A DNA stretch of 32,158 bases from Candidatus Methylumidiphilus alinenensis. Lineage in GTDB: Bacteria; Pseudomonadota; Gammaproteobacteria; Methylococcales; Methylococcaceae. Numbering within the stretch: position 1 is the stretch's first letter; every line of letters starts with the position of its first letter. This document shows positions 23,919 through 31,796 of this stretch, piece by piece. Both the position numbers and the translations under genes were made by a program. The DNA is taken from the NCBI GenBank assembly GCA_003242955.1, contig QJPH01000279.1:1-32158 (forward strand), written 5' to 3'. Under the pieces are notes generated by a model that saw only the letters and a program-made list of their open reading frames with translations, searched no databases and was not told the DNA's origin.

Positions 23919-23944
23919 AAGTTGTTTCAGCTAAACTCAAAACA

Positions 23945-24044
23945 CCGTCATTCCGGCAGGGATCGCCGGAATCTAGGCTCCATGGACGGCGGGGTTTTTG
24001 GCATCCCTGCAATCTGGATTCCGGCGATCCCTGCCGGAATGACG
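23945..24044. repeat. Palindromic repeat, short form
   Basis: A 100-bp unit from CCGTCATTCCGGCAGGGATC to the complementary end GACG. It is close to the copy inside hsdR (30989-31090) and, in its outer parts, to 25011-25182. The rest of 23919-24354 holds AT-rich and repeat sequence (GCGCAATA units near 24100 and 24170) and no supported gene. Confidence 0.75.
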
Positions 24045-24279
24045 AAATAGCTAAAATCTCTTTCTAATTACAACTATATAAGTTCAGCTTTTCAGGTCCA
24101 AGGGCGCAATAGCGGCCCCCGCCGCGTATTGCGCCGAATGGGAACCGTCCAACATACGGCGAAAAACGACTTACGCCTATTGCGACTACGAATGCGCCTT
24201 ACCGCCTTAGTTGTTAAAACCGAATCCTTAGCATAAGGAGCTTGGGAATCGGCAAACCGACGGAATATTAGCCGGGTAG

Positions 24280-24320
24280 GTCGGGCGCATCTCTTTGCGG
24301 TGCGCCCGACATTCCGGTTC
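24280..24320. repeat. 41-bp direct repeat, left copy
   Basis: GTCGGGCGCATCTCTTTGCG and following bases to CATTCCGGTTC recur at 24934-24974 with about six differences. The two copies bracket the frameshifted toxin and its antitoxin. Confidence 0.6.
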
Positions 24321-24354
24321 GTCGGGCAACGATGGAGCCGTTGCCTGACCTTGG

Positions 24355-24626
24355 TTAAGGGAAAAACCGGTAGATTTCTTTTCTGTGCATGACTAGCCTG
24401 ACGACACTAGAGTTCCATCGCTTTCGAGCTTCATACCGACCCGGTAGGAACCGAAGCGGGCTTTATAGTAGCCATCGTAACCCTGCATTTTCTCGATGAT
24501 TCCCGCATCGGCTAGGGAATTGTACCGGGGCAAATCAGTGAAAACGAATTCTTCGATTACGCTGCGGATATCACCCGGCAAATCCCTCAATTGCTTTAAA
24601 AACTTTTTCTTGAACTTCAGTTGCAT
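24355..24626 (-). pseudogene. RelE/ParE-superfamily toxin, frameshifted near the C-terminus
   Basis: The N-terminal 77 codons read as a RelE-type toxin: MQLKFKKKFLKQLRDLP, then QGYDGYYKARFGSYRVGMKLE. The frame then stops at 24393 after ...DGTLVSSG. One frame over, from about 24402, the sequence continues RLVMHRKEIYRFFP and a stop at 24355, the expected RelE end. Thus a one-base loss (or two-base gain) near 24400-24406 separates the body from the C-terminal Arg and Tyr that are catalytic in RelE. The toxin is probably inactive as written, unless a sequencing error or programmed frameshift restores it. It overlaps its antitoxin by 10 bp. Confidence 0.78.
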
Positions 24627-24823
24627 CGGCTCTGGCCTAAAGTTTGGTAATGCTTTACCGCGTCATCTAGGTTGAGTTCCTCGTCACCGTCGTGAGCCTG
24701 CATCAACTGATAGAGCGCTTGGTTTTCCAGGATTGTTTCAATTTTCTCAAACGTTTCGATGTCCAGTTGGACGGCTATTTTTCGGTTGTTTTCATCGACG
24801 ATATAGCGGCGTTCTATGTTCAT
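24617..24823 (-). CDS. Antitoxin of the RelE-type pair
   Basis: A 68-residue protein upstream of and overlapping the toxin, the typical antitoxin position. The N-terminus MNIERRYIVDENNRKIAVQLDIETFEKIE looks like the DNA-binding, operator-autoregulating part; the C-terminal LDDAVKHYQ would bind toxin. I cannot place it firmly in Phd, RelB or another class. ATG at 24823. It remains intact although the toxin has lost its end. Confidence 0.72.
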   Translation of the reverse strand: MNIERRYIVDENNRKIAVQLDIETFEKIETILENQALYQLMQAHDGDEELNLDDAVKHYQTLGQSRCN

Positions 24824-24933
24824 GGGGTGTTCTCGGTTGGCCTGTGAGGCATGATTGGGGTGGCCGGAACTGAATTATAACCAACATGGGTTAGATTGGG
24901 TTCGTGGACTCTTTTTTCCTACGGAATAACCGG

Positions 24934-24974
24934 GTCGGGTGCGTCTCTTTGCTTTTCGCCCGACATTCCGGTTC
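24934..24974. repeat. 41-bp direct repeat, right copy
   Basis: GTCGGGTGCGTCTCTTTGC to CATTCCGGTTC, matching 24280-24320. Upstream bases (ACGGAATAACCGG) also match those before the left copy. Confidence 0.6.
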
Positions 24975-25010
24975 CTGATTAGGAAGATGTTTCAGCTAAA
25001 CCCAAAACGT

Positions 25011-25182
25011 CGTCGTTCCGGCATGGATCGCCGGAACCTAGGCTCCATGGATGGCATGGACTTTGGGGCTTCCCTGCAATCTGGATGCATGAGGGACATC
25101 CATGTCCCTCACCCTTCGGACGGCGGAGCCGTGCAAATCGGCTTTCCTGCCGATTTGTCCGGAGATCCATGCCGGAATGGCG
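25011..25182. repeat. Palindromic repeat carrying an internal insertion
   Basis: The left part matches 23945-24044 and 30989-31090 up to CTGCAATCTGGAT; then about 75 unrelated bases with their own hairpins (GGACATCCATGTCC; AAATCGGC...GCCGATTT) interrupt it before the right end GGAGATCCATGCCGGAATGG. The upstream 25 bases (TGTTTCAGCTAAACCCAAAAC) also match those before 23945. It fills the gap between the antitoxin gene and the mch stop. Confidence 0.65.
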
Positions 25183-25201
25183 AAATATATGACCAAAATA
25201 C

Positions 25202-26197
25202 TCACCCCCCAAACGACTTCTCCAACAACTCTTCATCCAATTGCCCGGCATGGAAGCTATTGCCGGTGTCGATATTGGTGACGATGACCTTGGCAGGGCT
25301 GAACAGCATGGCATCGACTTTGAAAAAGTCGTAGCCGTAGTCTTTGAAAACGTTGGCAAAGGGTCTGCCGTAATCTTTTGAAACCGAACTGGGGAGTTCA
25401 TTGGCTAGGTTTTCCGCCGCTTCGTCCCCCCCTTTGACAAACAAATGCACCGTGCCGCCAAACAAGATGGCATCGTTAGTGCGTCCCATGGCTTGGACGA
25501 AATTAGGATGTGGCGGCGGAACCGGGGCAGAGGCCACGCCGTCAATGATATTTTCCAGCGGAAAGTGCAACGAGTGTGCTTTGTGCAAGGCGACCTCCAA
25601 TACGCGGGAGACGACCTGCATCCCGCCGGCCAAGCTGCTGGTCGGAGTCAGGATGACGCTGATCTTGGACGGGTCAAGTTGGCAGGCTTTGGCGACGTGG
25701 TCGATCAGTTCCACAGGCGGAATCTTGTCCACCTCCAGTACGATGGCGGTTTCGCCACTGGCATCGCGATAGCCAAGTTCTTTGTACAAATCCTCCACCG
25801 GCACTTCAACACCGTCTCTGGTTTTGACCGCCAGCGCCCGCGCCGGACCTGAACCCAAGGCGTAGAAAGCCGCCTTGCCTTCCCCGTGGGACAGGCTCCA
25901 ACCCGCGTATTGGCTACCTAGGCAAGAAATGACCGGGTTGGTGGAGTGGACATTAACCATGGTCGGCCATCCGCTGAACGGCCCCCCTTGCGTCAGGGTG
26001 ACAGTGCCTAGCCCCCCCATGCAGATTTCTCCAATTAGCCGTCCGGCTTCCAAGCTGCCCAATGTTTCGATACCTGCGTCAATTAGCGTCGCACCATTGG
26101 CAAACGTGTCAATTTTCAACCTTAGCTTGTCGGCGTTGGCGATTAGATATTTGACGATGGGCAGTGCATGGGCGTTGACGCTGACGGGTTTTGTCAT
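25202..26197 (-). CDS. mch: Methenyltetrahydromethanopterin cyclohydrolase
   Basis: Mch (331 residues) hydrolyses methenyl-H4MPT to formyl-H4MPT, the middle step of H4MPT-linked formaldehyde oxidation. The protein is full length and matches the family: [127 protein letters not shown] at 26197 follows AGAGAATAACC. It is the last gene of the mptG, ATP-grasp, mch group; a hairpin 54 bp upstream (26251-26283) may attenuate read-through or mark a separate promoter. Confidence 0.97.
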   Translation of the reverse strand: MTKPVSVNAHALPIVKYLIANADKLRLKIDTFANGATLIDAGIETLGSLEAGRLIGEICMGGLGTVTLTQGGPFSGWPTMVNVHSTNPVISCLGSQYAGWSLSHGEGKAAFYALGSGPARALAVKTRDGVEVPVEDLYKELGYRDASGETAIVLEVDKIPPVELIDHVAKACQLDPSKISVILTPTSSLAGGMQVVSRVLEVALHKAHSLHFPLENIIDGVASAPVPPPHPNFVQAMGRTNDAILFGGTVHLFVKGGDEAAENLANELPSSVSKDYGRPFANVFKDYGYDFFKVDAMLFSPAKVIVTNIDTGNSFHAGQLDEELLEKSFGG

Positions 26198-26250
26198 GGT
26201 TATTCTCTTATCAAACTATTGTTTTTAATCCCCTACCCAAAAACCAGCGA

Positions 26251-26283
26251 AGACCGACTCGGTTTTGTAAACCGTGTCGGTCT
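26251..26283. repeat. AAGACCGAC palindrome between mch and the ATP-grasp gene
   Basis: AGACCGACTCGGTTTTG and AAACCGTGTCGGTCT form a stem with one internal mismatch, the same family as 11313-11349. On the minus strand it lies 11 bp after the ATP-grasp stop and could end that transcript before mch. Confidence 0.5.
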
Positions 26284-26293
26284 CACATCGGGG

Positions 26294-27421
26294 TTACTGT
26301 GTAGAGTTAGGGTTAGGGCGGTCAAACAGGCCACCTAAAATTTCGATTTCCAGCAATTTTACCAATTTTTCGGCCTCTTGCCTGTTTTCACCTCGCACAA
26401 GCAAACTGCAAAGCGGCTGACCGGCTTCTATTTTTGCACCTGGATTGGGAATGTCCGCACATTCCTCGGGCCAATGGAAGTCAACCGGTATCAAGGCGGC
26501 ACTCTGGCTATAGACTATCCACAAAGCCCGTACTGGGCCGTTGTGGCTAACCGGCGGCGGCAACTCGCCACGACAAGCGGCGATATGCAAAGCCAAAAGC
26601 CCTTGGGTAAAATCCTCGTCGTACAGTGCCATGGTTGCGCTGGGCCTTGGGTTGACCTCCAGAACCTGGCACACGCCGCCCGACAGCACGAAATCCAGGC
26701 TATTCAAGCCGACCAGCCCCGATGCAGCGGTAAGCTTCGTTGCATATTCCTCTACGGCGGAACGTTGTAACTCGGTCAAATCGGTTCGATTGATTGCCCC
26801 GGCAAATAAGAACGGCTGGGCAGGTTCATGCTTGGCAGTCCATTGTGTATTGAAGCCAATCGCCCGGTTTTCCTTGCCATTGGACAAAAAAAGCAAAGAA
26901 TAAGCATCGCCTTGCGTCAAGCGTTGGTAATAAGCGCCATTGGCCGATTGCGGATTATTTGCGCAAAAGACTACACCCTTGCCGCCCTCACTGCAACCGG
27001 GTTTGATTAGCCAGCCTTTGGCCTGATCGGGGGGTACAAAACGGGTTTCCGGGTAGGGTATGCCCAATTGTTCCAACAGCCCGAAAAAGGCTTGCGGATG
27101 GTTAATTTTTTTAAGCGTCGCAGGGGTATTGCCGAGTAGTTTTCGCTTCTCCGCCAATTTTTCCACCAGCCTAGGACGGGAGTCGATGCCGCTACCGAAA
27201 ATCAATGAAAACTCTTTGTCTGAGAATGCCAAATCTTCGACAGTCACGAGAAGGGCGGCTTCATCAAAGCCGTCCGCGCCCGGCGTCATCGGGATGCATT
27301 GTCCGGCGTAACGGCGGGTATCGGAGTCCGCAAAAAAATCAATGGTACAACAACAAAATCCCCCTCGAGCTGCGGATTGTGCCAACATCCTGGCAGATTG
27401 GGCAATCAGCAGTAAGTTCAT
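26294..27421 (-). CDS. ATP-grasp carboligase-like protein of the C1 cofactor cluster
   Basis: A 375-residue protein of the ATP-grasp family related to biotin carboxylase-like carboligases and conserved in H4MPT users. Visible are LLGNTPATLKKINHP (about 96-110), GWLIKPGCSEGGKGV (ATP lid with lysine and glycine loop), LNSLDFVLSGG and the metal-binding QVLEVNPRPSATMALY. A C-terminal extension of about 90 residues follows the ATP-grasp core. The substrate is unknown; ligation of an amino acid or carboxylate to a pterin or furan precursor is inferred from its position 5 bp after mptG. ATG at 27421 has AGG upstream. Confidence 0.83.
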   Translation of the reverse strand: MNLLLIAQSARMLAQSAARGGFCCCTIDFFADSDTRRYAGQCIPMTPGADGFDEAALLVTVEDLAFSDKEFSLIFGSGIDSRPRLVEKLAEKRKLLGNTPATLKKINHPQAFFGLLEQLGIPYPETRFVPPDQAKGWLIKPGCSEGGKGVVFCANNPQSANGAYYQRLTQGDAYSLLFLSNGKENRAIGFNTQWTAKHEPAQPFLFAGAINRTDLTELQRSAVEEYATKLTAASGLVGLNSLDFVLSGGVCQVLEVNPRPSATMALYDEDFTQGLLALHIAACRGELPPPVSHNGPVRALWIVYSQSAALIPVDFHWPEECADIPNPGAKIEAGQPLCSLLVRGENRQEAEKLVKLLEIEILGGLFDRPNPNSTQ

Positions 27422-27426
27422 ACAGC

Positions 27427-28428
27427 CTAAGCCCTTAATATATCGACTTTGGTAAATAGGGTTTCCGGCAGTATTTCCGCACCTTGGTTGCGGGCGGTGG
27501 CGACGAGGAAATCCAGCCCGTCGAAGCGTTGGCCCGCTAGGCTAGAAAGTAGGAGGGCGTGCTCCGGGTTCTCCACCATGCAAAAACCGGTAGGGCCCCA
27601 TGACGTTTGCCCTAATCCCACAGCCCCCTGCTTTTGTAGCCAGTCCAAAGCCATTCCCACTACGGGGCTGGTGAAACGCCCCCCTTGGGCCGGGGCAAAG
27701 TGGTCGCCCACGGCATTTTGCAATTCGGTGATGACCGCGCCAAAACCCTTGATATCGCCCTCGGCAAGCGCGGGCAATGCCTGCATCATCAACAAATGGC
27801 ACAAGCGGGCGGTTTCCGCGACTGGAAAGGGCAGCAGGGTTTTGAAGGCTTCCACCTCTTGCTTGCCATGCAAACCTTGGCCGCGCCGGTCAAAAACGAG
27901 GATAAATCGCCACGCTGGCGGAATTTCCATGCGGGAAAGCAAAGGCGGTGTGGCCGTACCGGCTCCCCGGCCACCATCTACGACCAACCCACCCTGTTCG
28001 AACACGGCGATGCCTATCCCCGAGCGCCCCCCGCGTTGAATCAGTTTTGCGATGTCGCGCACCCCGAGTTCCAGCCCACGGTAACGCGCCATCCCCATTC
28101 CAACGGCTAACGCAAGCTGAGTGCCTGAACCCAAGCCGATATGTTCCGGTATGGCTTCATGGATGCGGATGGACAGACTGCAATCCACGCCTAATTTTTC
28201 CGCGATTTTTCGTGCGTATTTGACTGCCCGTTCGCAGGAAGGCCCAGTCGCATTCAATTCATCGGCACCGCTAATACTCAAACGGGTGGCGATTTCATTG
28301 ACACCCACGCCGATGCTGCCGAATTGGCGTCCCAGCGTCCCGCCCAAGTCGATGAAGCCCATGTGCAGACGGGCAGGCGCAAACACGCTAACAGAATATT
28401 GATGATCGCAGGGAAGGTCGCCGGCCAT
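27427..28428 (-). CDS. mptG: Beta-ribofuranosylaminobenzene 5'-phosphate synthase
   Basis: MptG (RFAP synthase, 333 residues) condenses p-aminobenzoate with PRPP, losing CO2 and PPi, the first committed step of methanopterin synthesis. It belongs to the GHMP kinase fold: VFAPARLHMGFIDLGG near the N-terminus, the GHMP motif PEHIGLGSGTQLALAVG (about 94-110), RGGRSGIGIAVFEQGGLVVDGG and GQTSWGPTGFCMV near the C-terminus are characteristic. ATG at 28428 gives MAGDLPCDH; no strong ribosome site is visible and a later start is possible. The ATP-grasp gene begins 5 bp after its stop. Together with pabB it links the two parts of the cofactor block. Confidence 0.93.
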   Translation of the reverse strand: MAGDLPCDHQYSVSVFAPARLHMGFIDLGGTLGRQFGSIGVGVNEIATRLSISGADELNATGPSCERAVKYARKIAEKLGVDCSLSIRIHEAIPEHIGLGSGTQLALAVGMGMARYRGLELGVRDIAKLIQRGGRSGIGIAVFEQGGLVVDGGRGAGTATPPLLSRMEIPPAWRFILVFDRRGQGLHGKQEVEAFKTLLPFPVAETARLCHLLMMQALPALAEGDIKGFGAVITELQNAVGDHFAPAQGGRFTSPVVGMALDWLQKQGAVGLGQTSWGPTGFCMVENPEHALLLSSLAGQRFDGLDFLVATARNQGAEILPETLFTKVDILRA

Positions 28429-28467
28429 GGGTTGTCTGGATTGAAGGGTTGGAGGGCTACGGAGTAT

Positions 28468-28555
28468 TGTAGCCCGGATGAAGCCGCTTGGCGTAATCCG
28501 GGGGAACCAGGACGCAAACCCGGATTACGCTGCGCTTCATCCGGCTCCGGCCTAA
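28468..28555. repeat. BIME-like repeat (GTAGCCCGGATG family) between mptG and hsdR
   Basis: TGTAGCCCGGATGAAGCCGC at the left and CGCTTCATCCGGCTCCGG at the right, with internal GTAATCCGGG/CCCGGATTAC, form a double palindrome. It lies after the hsdR stop and before the mptG start on the minus strand, so it may terminate the hsdR transcript. Confidence 0.6.
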
Positions 28556-28602
28556 GCAGCAATGTAGCCCCGGAATGCACAGCCAAGTTGGATGAATCCG
28601 CA

Positions 28603-31600
28603 TTAAGCCTGCTTCCCACGCAAACGCTGATAAACCTGTTTAGAAATCCATTCCCCCACTAACTGCTGAAATTCCTTTTCGTTCATAAACCGCGCAAAGA
28701 TGTCTTCGTTTTGTTCCATGCGCTCTGCGAACAAGGTTTGCAGCAGATTGCCAAACAACAGGGCGAACTTGTCTTCCGGGTTGGCATCGGCGGCTTGCTT
28801 TAAGTCATCATCAAGCATTGCCGCTTCGATGATTTGGTCAAAAAATAGTTGGTCGGCTTCTGTGAACTCTGTGCCAAATCGGTCATTGATTAAGTCAATC
28901 AGCCGCGAAAGGGCGATCTTATCTCGTGAAACGCCGCTGCCGGTTTCGTTAGGCCCATCCAGTGGCTTGGCTTCACCTTCCTTCAAACCGATAGCCCCTT
29001 CGCTAATTTTTTGTAGCCGGTAATATTCCAGACGGATTTCTTCATCAAAATTGTATTGCTTTTCTCCCCGGCGTTTACGCAACTTAGGGGCAAGATGCCG
29101 CAAGAAGGTATACAGCTTTTCCAAGTCTGAATCTTGGTAAGGGATGATTTGCGAAAGAAAGGCATAGAGATTGCGGAAGGCAAATAGTTTTCCGCGCCAA
29201 AGTTCGGCGTCCTCCTCCTTTTCATCCAGCCAGTGGGCAAAGCGGTCCACTGCCGGATCAAGCGCTGCATTCATAGTTTGATGGTCTGCGGCACTTTGGC
29301 GCAATTTCGGCTTGAAATATACCGCAATAAACCGCTCCACTTCTTCGGTCAAGTAAATGCCGGTCGCATCCAGTTCTGCCTTGATTTCATACATTCTGGC
29401 CGGTGCGACTTCTTCGCCCATCAACGCGCCATCGAAATATTGTTTGAAGGCTACGCGGATTTCCTCTCTGTCGTTGACGAAATCCAAAATGAAGGTGTCC
29501 TCCTTCAGTGGATGGACACGATTAAGCCGCGTCAGCGTTTGTACAGCCTGAATACCCGCCAACCGCTTGTCTACATACATCGTATGCAATAAAGGTTGGT
29601 CAAAGCCCGTCTGGTACTTTTCTGCCACCAACAAGACTTGGTAATCCTTAGAGGCAAATTTATCAGGAATCTCTGATTCTTTGATCCCGTCATTCATGCC
29701 AATTTCGGTGTAGGCTGTTCCCGGAAGTTTATCGTCCTCCACAATCCCGGAGAAGGCCACCAAAGTCTTGATCCAGTGATAGCCCTTGGCTTTGATATAA
29801 GTGTCGAAAGCTTGTTTGTAGCGCACGGCTTCAAGCCGTGAACCAGTGACAACCATGGCTTTTGCTCTGCCGCCAATGCGATGGCGTGTGACCGAATTGA
29901 AGTGTTCCACCATCACCTCGGTTTTTTGGGCGATGTTATACGGGTGTAGGCGCATGAACCGGGTCAAGGCTTTGGCGGCACGTTTACGCTCGACGTTGGG
30001 GTCTTCCTCGCAGGATTTCAGCAGCTTGTAATAAGTCGCGTAAGTCGTGTAATGCTTCAACACATCCATGATAAAGCCTTCCTCGATGGCTTGGCGCATC
30101 GTATAGCGGTGAAATGCCAGTCCCGGTTTACCGTCCTTTTCTCGCCCAAAGACGGCGAGCGTTTTGTGTTTGGGCGTGGCGGTGAACGCAAAAAAACTAA
30201 TATTGGCCTGTCGCCCTCGTTTGGCCATGCTACGGAAGAGTTCTTCCAGGTTCTCCACGCCTTCCTCAAGGGCGTAACGTGCCGCTTCCTGCCTCAAGTC
30301 GTACCCACCTAGCAGCTCCTTCAAATCGGCTGCCGATTCGCCCGACTGCGAACTGTGTGCCTCGTCGATAATCACCGCGCAGCGGCGAGTTGGCAACACG
30401 CCATCACTGGATTCCCCGCGTTCCTCTGCCAGCTTGTTCAATTGCCGGGTAACGAAAGGGAACTTCTGCAAGGTGGTGATGATAATCGGGATGCGTGATT
30501 CCAAGGCTTCGGCCAATTGACGCGAATCCTCATCAATCTTTTGCACTACGCCCTTGCGGTGTTCAAATTGGTAGATCGTGTCCTGTAATTGGCGATCCAA
30601 CACCCGCCGGTCGGTGATGACGATCACCGTGTCAAAAACCTTTTCATCCCGTTCATTATGCAAGGATGCCAGCCGGTGGGCGATCCAGCCGATGGTATTG
30701 CTCTTGCCACTACCCGCCGAATGTTCAATCAAATAATTATGCCCCGGCCCTTCAAGCCGTGCTTGAGCTTCCAATTCACGCACCGCCTGTAATTGATGCC
30801 AACGCGGGAAGATTAGGGTTTCTTTCTTGATCTTGTGGCCTTCGTCCGTGAAGTATTCATCCACTTGCAGATGCAGGAAACGGGCGAACAAATCCAACAG
30901 GCTTTCCCTTTGCCAAACCTCTTCCCACAAATAAGCCGTGCGGCAACGGCCTTCCTGTCCGGGCAATGTTGTTGAATTAAGAATAACCCCGTCGTTCCGG
31001 CAGGGATCGCCGGAACCTAGGCTCCATGGATGGCATGGATTGGTGGCATCCCTGCAATCTGGATTCCGGCGATCCCTGCCGGAATGACGGCTAATTTCAA
31101 CGGTATTGTCCTGTCTGGGTGGGTTACCCGCACCGCCCTCATAGCCTTGGTTGAAAGGCAGAAAATGTGTCGCGTTGCCCGCCAGTCGTGTCGTCATGAA
31201 CACGGCTTCGGTGTCCACGGCAAAATGCACCAGCGCCCGCTTCTTGAACTCAAACAGCTTTTCGCGGTGGTCGCGGTTCTGCCTGTATTGTTCCAACGCA
31301 TCTTCCACGGTTTGCCCGGTCAAGGGGTTTTTCAATTCAGCCGTGCAAACCGGCAAGCCGTTAATCGTCAGCGTCAAGTCCAGTTCATTGGTATTGCGGC
31401 TGCTGTAACGCAACTGCCGGATTACGCCTAGCCGGTTGGCGACATACCGCGCCGATAATTCCGGGTTCATGCCATGGGCGGGTTTAAAGAAAGCCACGCG
31501 CAAAGTCCGACCATAACATTTGAAGCCATTGCGCAACACCGCCAAAGTGCCGTAAGTGTCCAGCCATTGGGCCAAATCAGCCAGTACGATTTCGGAGGTT

Positions 31601-31791
31601 TTCTCTGCGTGTAGGGCTTCCAACCTTGTCCATTCCTTGGGTTGGGTTTTCTGGATGAATTCCAAGACAACGGAGGGGGAGAAAGCGCGGTCGGTGTCGT
31701 AGTCTTTGGAGGATAAGGATTCGTAACCGTGCGTGATTAAGTGAGCTTCGATCTGGGATTCAAAGGCGTGTTCACGGGTTTGATCATTCAT
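28603..31791 (-). CDS. hsdR: Type I restriction endonuclease subunit R with in-frame repeat insertion
   Basis: HsdR (1062 residues) is the motor and nuclease subunit of a type I restriction system. The nuclease region has TAELKNPLTGQ (about 150-160), the helicase has Walker A EHSAGSGKSNT with lysine near 363, DEAH at about 475 (VIIDEAHSSQSG), FTATPKHKTL, and a helicase C domain with EKYQTGFDQPLLHTMYVDK and QTLTRLNRVHP. Between GNPP (near residue 230) and RTAYLWEEVWQRESLL, normally adjacent or nearly so, the protein carries about 50 extra residues, of which about 34 are encoded by a palindromic repeat (30989-31090). The frame is intact. ATG at 31791 has AAGGAT upstream and starts 5 bp after the preceding gene. 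hsdM and hsdS are not in the window. Confidence 0.9.
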   Translation of the reverse strand: MNDQTREHAFESQIEAHLITHGYESLSSKDYDTDRAFSPSVVLEFIQKTQPKEWTRLEALHAEKTSEIVLADLAQWLDTYGTLAVLRNGFKCYGRTLRVAFFKPAHGMNPELSARYVANRLGVIRQLRYSSRNTNELDLTLTINGLPVCTAELKNPLTGQTVEDALEQYRQNRDHREKLFEFKKRALVHFAVDTEAVFMTTRLAGNATHFLPFNQGYEGGAGNPPRQDNTVEISRHSGRDRRNPDCRDATNPCHPWSLGSGDPCRNDGVILNSTTLPGQEGRCRTAYLWEEVWQRESLLDLFARFLHLQVDEYFTDEGHKIKKETLIFPRWHQLQAVRELEAQARLEGPGHNYLIEHSAGSGKSNTIGWIAHRLASLHNERDEKVFDTVIVITDRRVLDRQLQDTIYQFEHRKGVVQKIDEDSRQLAEALESRIPIIITTLQKFPFVTRQLNKLAEERGESSDGVLPTRRCAVIIDEAHSSQSGESAADLKELLGGYDLRQEAARYALEEGVENLEELFRSMAKRGRQANISFFAFTATPKHKTLAVFGREKDGKPGLAFHRYTMRQAIEEGFIMDVLKHYTTYATYYKLLKSCEEDPNVERKRAAKALTRFMRLHPYNIAQKTEVMVEHFNSVTRHRIGGRAKAMVVTGSRLEAVRYKQAFDTYIKAKGYHWIKTLVAFSGIVEDDKLPGTAYTEIGMNDGIKESEIPDKFASKDYQVLLVAEKYQTGFDQPLLHTMYVDKRLAGIQAVQTLTRLNRVHPLKEDTFILDFVNDREEIRVAFKQYFDGALMGEEVAPARMYEIKAELDATGIYLTEEVERFIAVYFKPKLRQSAADHQTMNAALDPAVDRFAHWLDEKEEDAELWRGKLFAFRNLYAFLSQIIPYQDSDLEKLYTFLRHLAPKLRKRRGEKQYNFDEEIRLEYYRLQKISEGAIGLKEGEAKPLDGPNETGSGVSRDKIALSRLIDLINDRFGTEFTEADQLFFDQIIEAAMLDDDLKQAADANPEDKFALLFGNLLQTLFAERMEQNEDIFARFMNEKEFQQLVGEWISKQVYQRLRGKQA
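30989..31090. repeat. Palindromic repeat inserted inside hsdR
   Basis: A 102-bp copy, 34 codons exactly, of the family at 23945-24044, with about 90% identity by eye. It contributes residues including RHSGRDRRNP and NPCHPWSLGSGDPCRNDG to HsdR. The bases just outside (GTTGAATTAAG and CTAATTTCAAC) are themselves inverted near-copies, so the mobile unit may be slightly larger. Confidence 0.85.
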
Positions 31792-31796
31792 AATCC

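Noticed and set aside
24939-25334. 131-codon open frame opposite the mch 3' end
   Set aside because: It runs through repeats and antisense to mch, with no ribosome site or family signal.
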